Positions 14,469 to 14,487 of a DNA stretch of 14,487 nt are shown here, piece by piece; positions within the stretch are counted from its first letter, which is position 1, and each line of letters begins with the position of its first letter. Origin of the DNA: DASPXY01 sp038227745. Its GTDB lineage: Bacteria; Planctomycetota; Planctomycetia; Gemmatales; Gemmataceae. Under the pieces are notes generated by a model. The model did no database searches and was not told the DNA's origin. It saw only the letters and a list, made by a program, of their open reading frames with translations. The translations under genes and the position numbers were made by a program. Location: assembly GCA_038227745.1 (NCBI GenBank), contig JBBRPS010000176.1, forward strand, positions 1-14,487, written 5' to 3'.

Positions 14469-14487
14469 AGGGTTATTGAGAAGTTAC
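14469..14487 (-). repeat. IS66 terminal inverted repeat, right
   Basis: AGGGTTATTGAGAAGTTAC, a perfect inverted copy of the left end, finishing at the final base of the window. Confidence 0.92.

Larger units (their letters stand above)
12672..14487 (-). mobile_element. Complete IS66-family insertion sequence, single-ORF type
   Basis: The 1816-bp element is bounded by perfect 19-bp terminal inverted repeats starting with GTAA, as is typical of IS66 elements. It encodes one intact transposase on the minus strand and no tnpA or tnpB accessory genes, which is the layout of the ISBst12-like subgroup. IS66 elements usually duplicate 8 bp of target; the bases just left are CCTTTTTT (12664-12671). 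The right end coincides with the last base of the window, so the second copy cannot be seen. About 100 bp between the left repeat and the transposase stop codon are non-coding. Confidence 0.92.

Noticed and set aside
1..14487. tRNA, rRNA or riboswitch genes
   Set aside because: Reading both strands I found no cloverleaf, rRNA segment or recognisable riboswitch core; a covariance-model search could still find an unusual RNA.

Overview
The window is GC-rich DNA with strongly GC-ending codons. ECF sigma factors sit beside large fused sensor proteins: a Ser/Thr kinase with WD40 repeats and a giant alpha-2-macroglobulin. Intergenic palindromes specify spurious peptides such as PTRQRG and QARRAS, which I remember from planctomycete genomes. 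This combination points to a planctomycete, most likely Gemmata-like (inference from content, not from a marker gene).

Layout. (1) 1-3979, minus strand: a three-gene unit running leftwards. It encodes an ECF sigma factor (3410-3979), a membrane Ser/Thr kinase with an N-terminal HxxxCxxC zinc-finger-like segment and a C-terminal seven-repeat WD40 propeller (834-3332), and a small exported protein (69-803). A strong hairpin follows at 1-34. (2) 3980-4450: non-coding, with a 105-bp nested palindrome. (3) 4451-5494, minus strand: an exported alpha/alpha-toroid (squalene-cyclase/prenyltransferase-repeat) protein. (4) 5495-5860: a divergent intergenic region. (5) 5861-12465, plus strand: a second ECF sigma factor followed by a 1971-residue protein. 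That protein joins an anti-sigma-type zinc finger, a membrane helix and a complete alpha-2-macroglobulin carrying an intact GCFEQ thioester. (6) 12472-12639: a 70-bp-arm inverted repeat made of two mirrored hairpins. (7) 12672-14487: a complete single-ORF IS66-family element with perfect 19-bp terminal repeats; its right end is the last base of the window.

How the parts may work together. Both sigma genes are followed by a membrane protein whose N-terminus looks like a zinc-binding anti-sigma domain. The first appears to couple an extracytoplasmic WD40 propeller and a cytoplasmic kinase to its sigma factor. The second appears to couple a protease-trapping, complement-like alpha-2-macroglobulin to its sigma factor. 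The strongest candidate for a new system is 4451-12465. Here, attack on the periplasmic macroglobulin by a foreign protease could be reported across the membrane to the sigma factor. The divergent exported toroid, which has the same general fold as the macroglobulin thioester domain, is a possible partner or target. This mechanism is inference. The domain order, motifs and gene order are read from the sequence.
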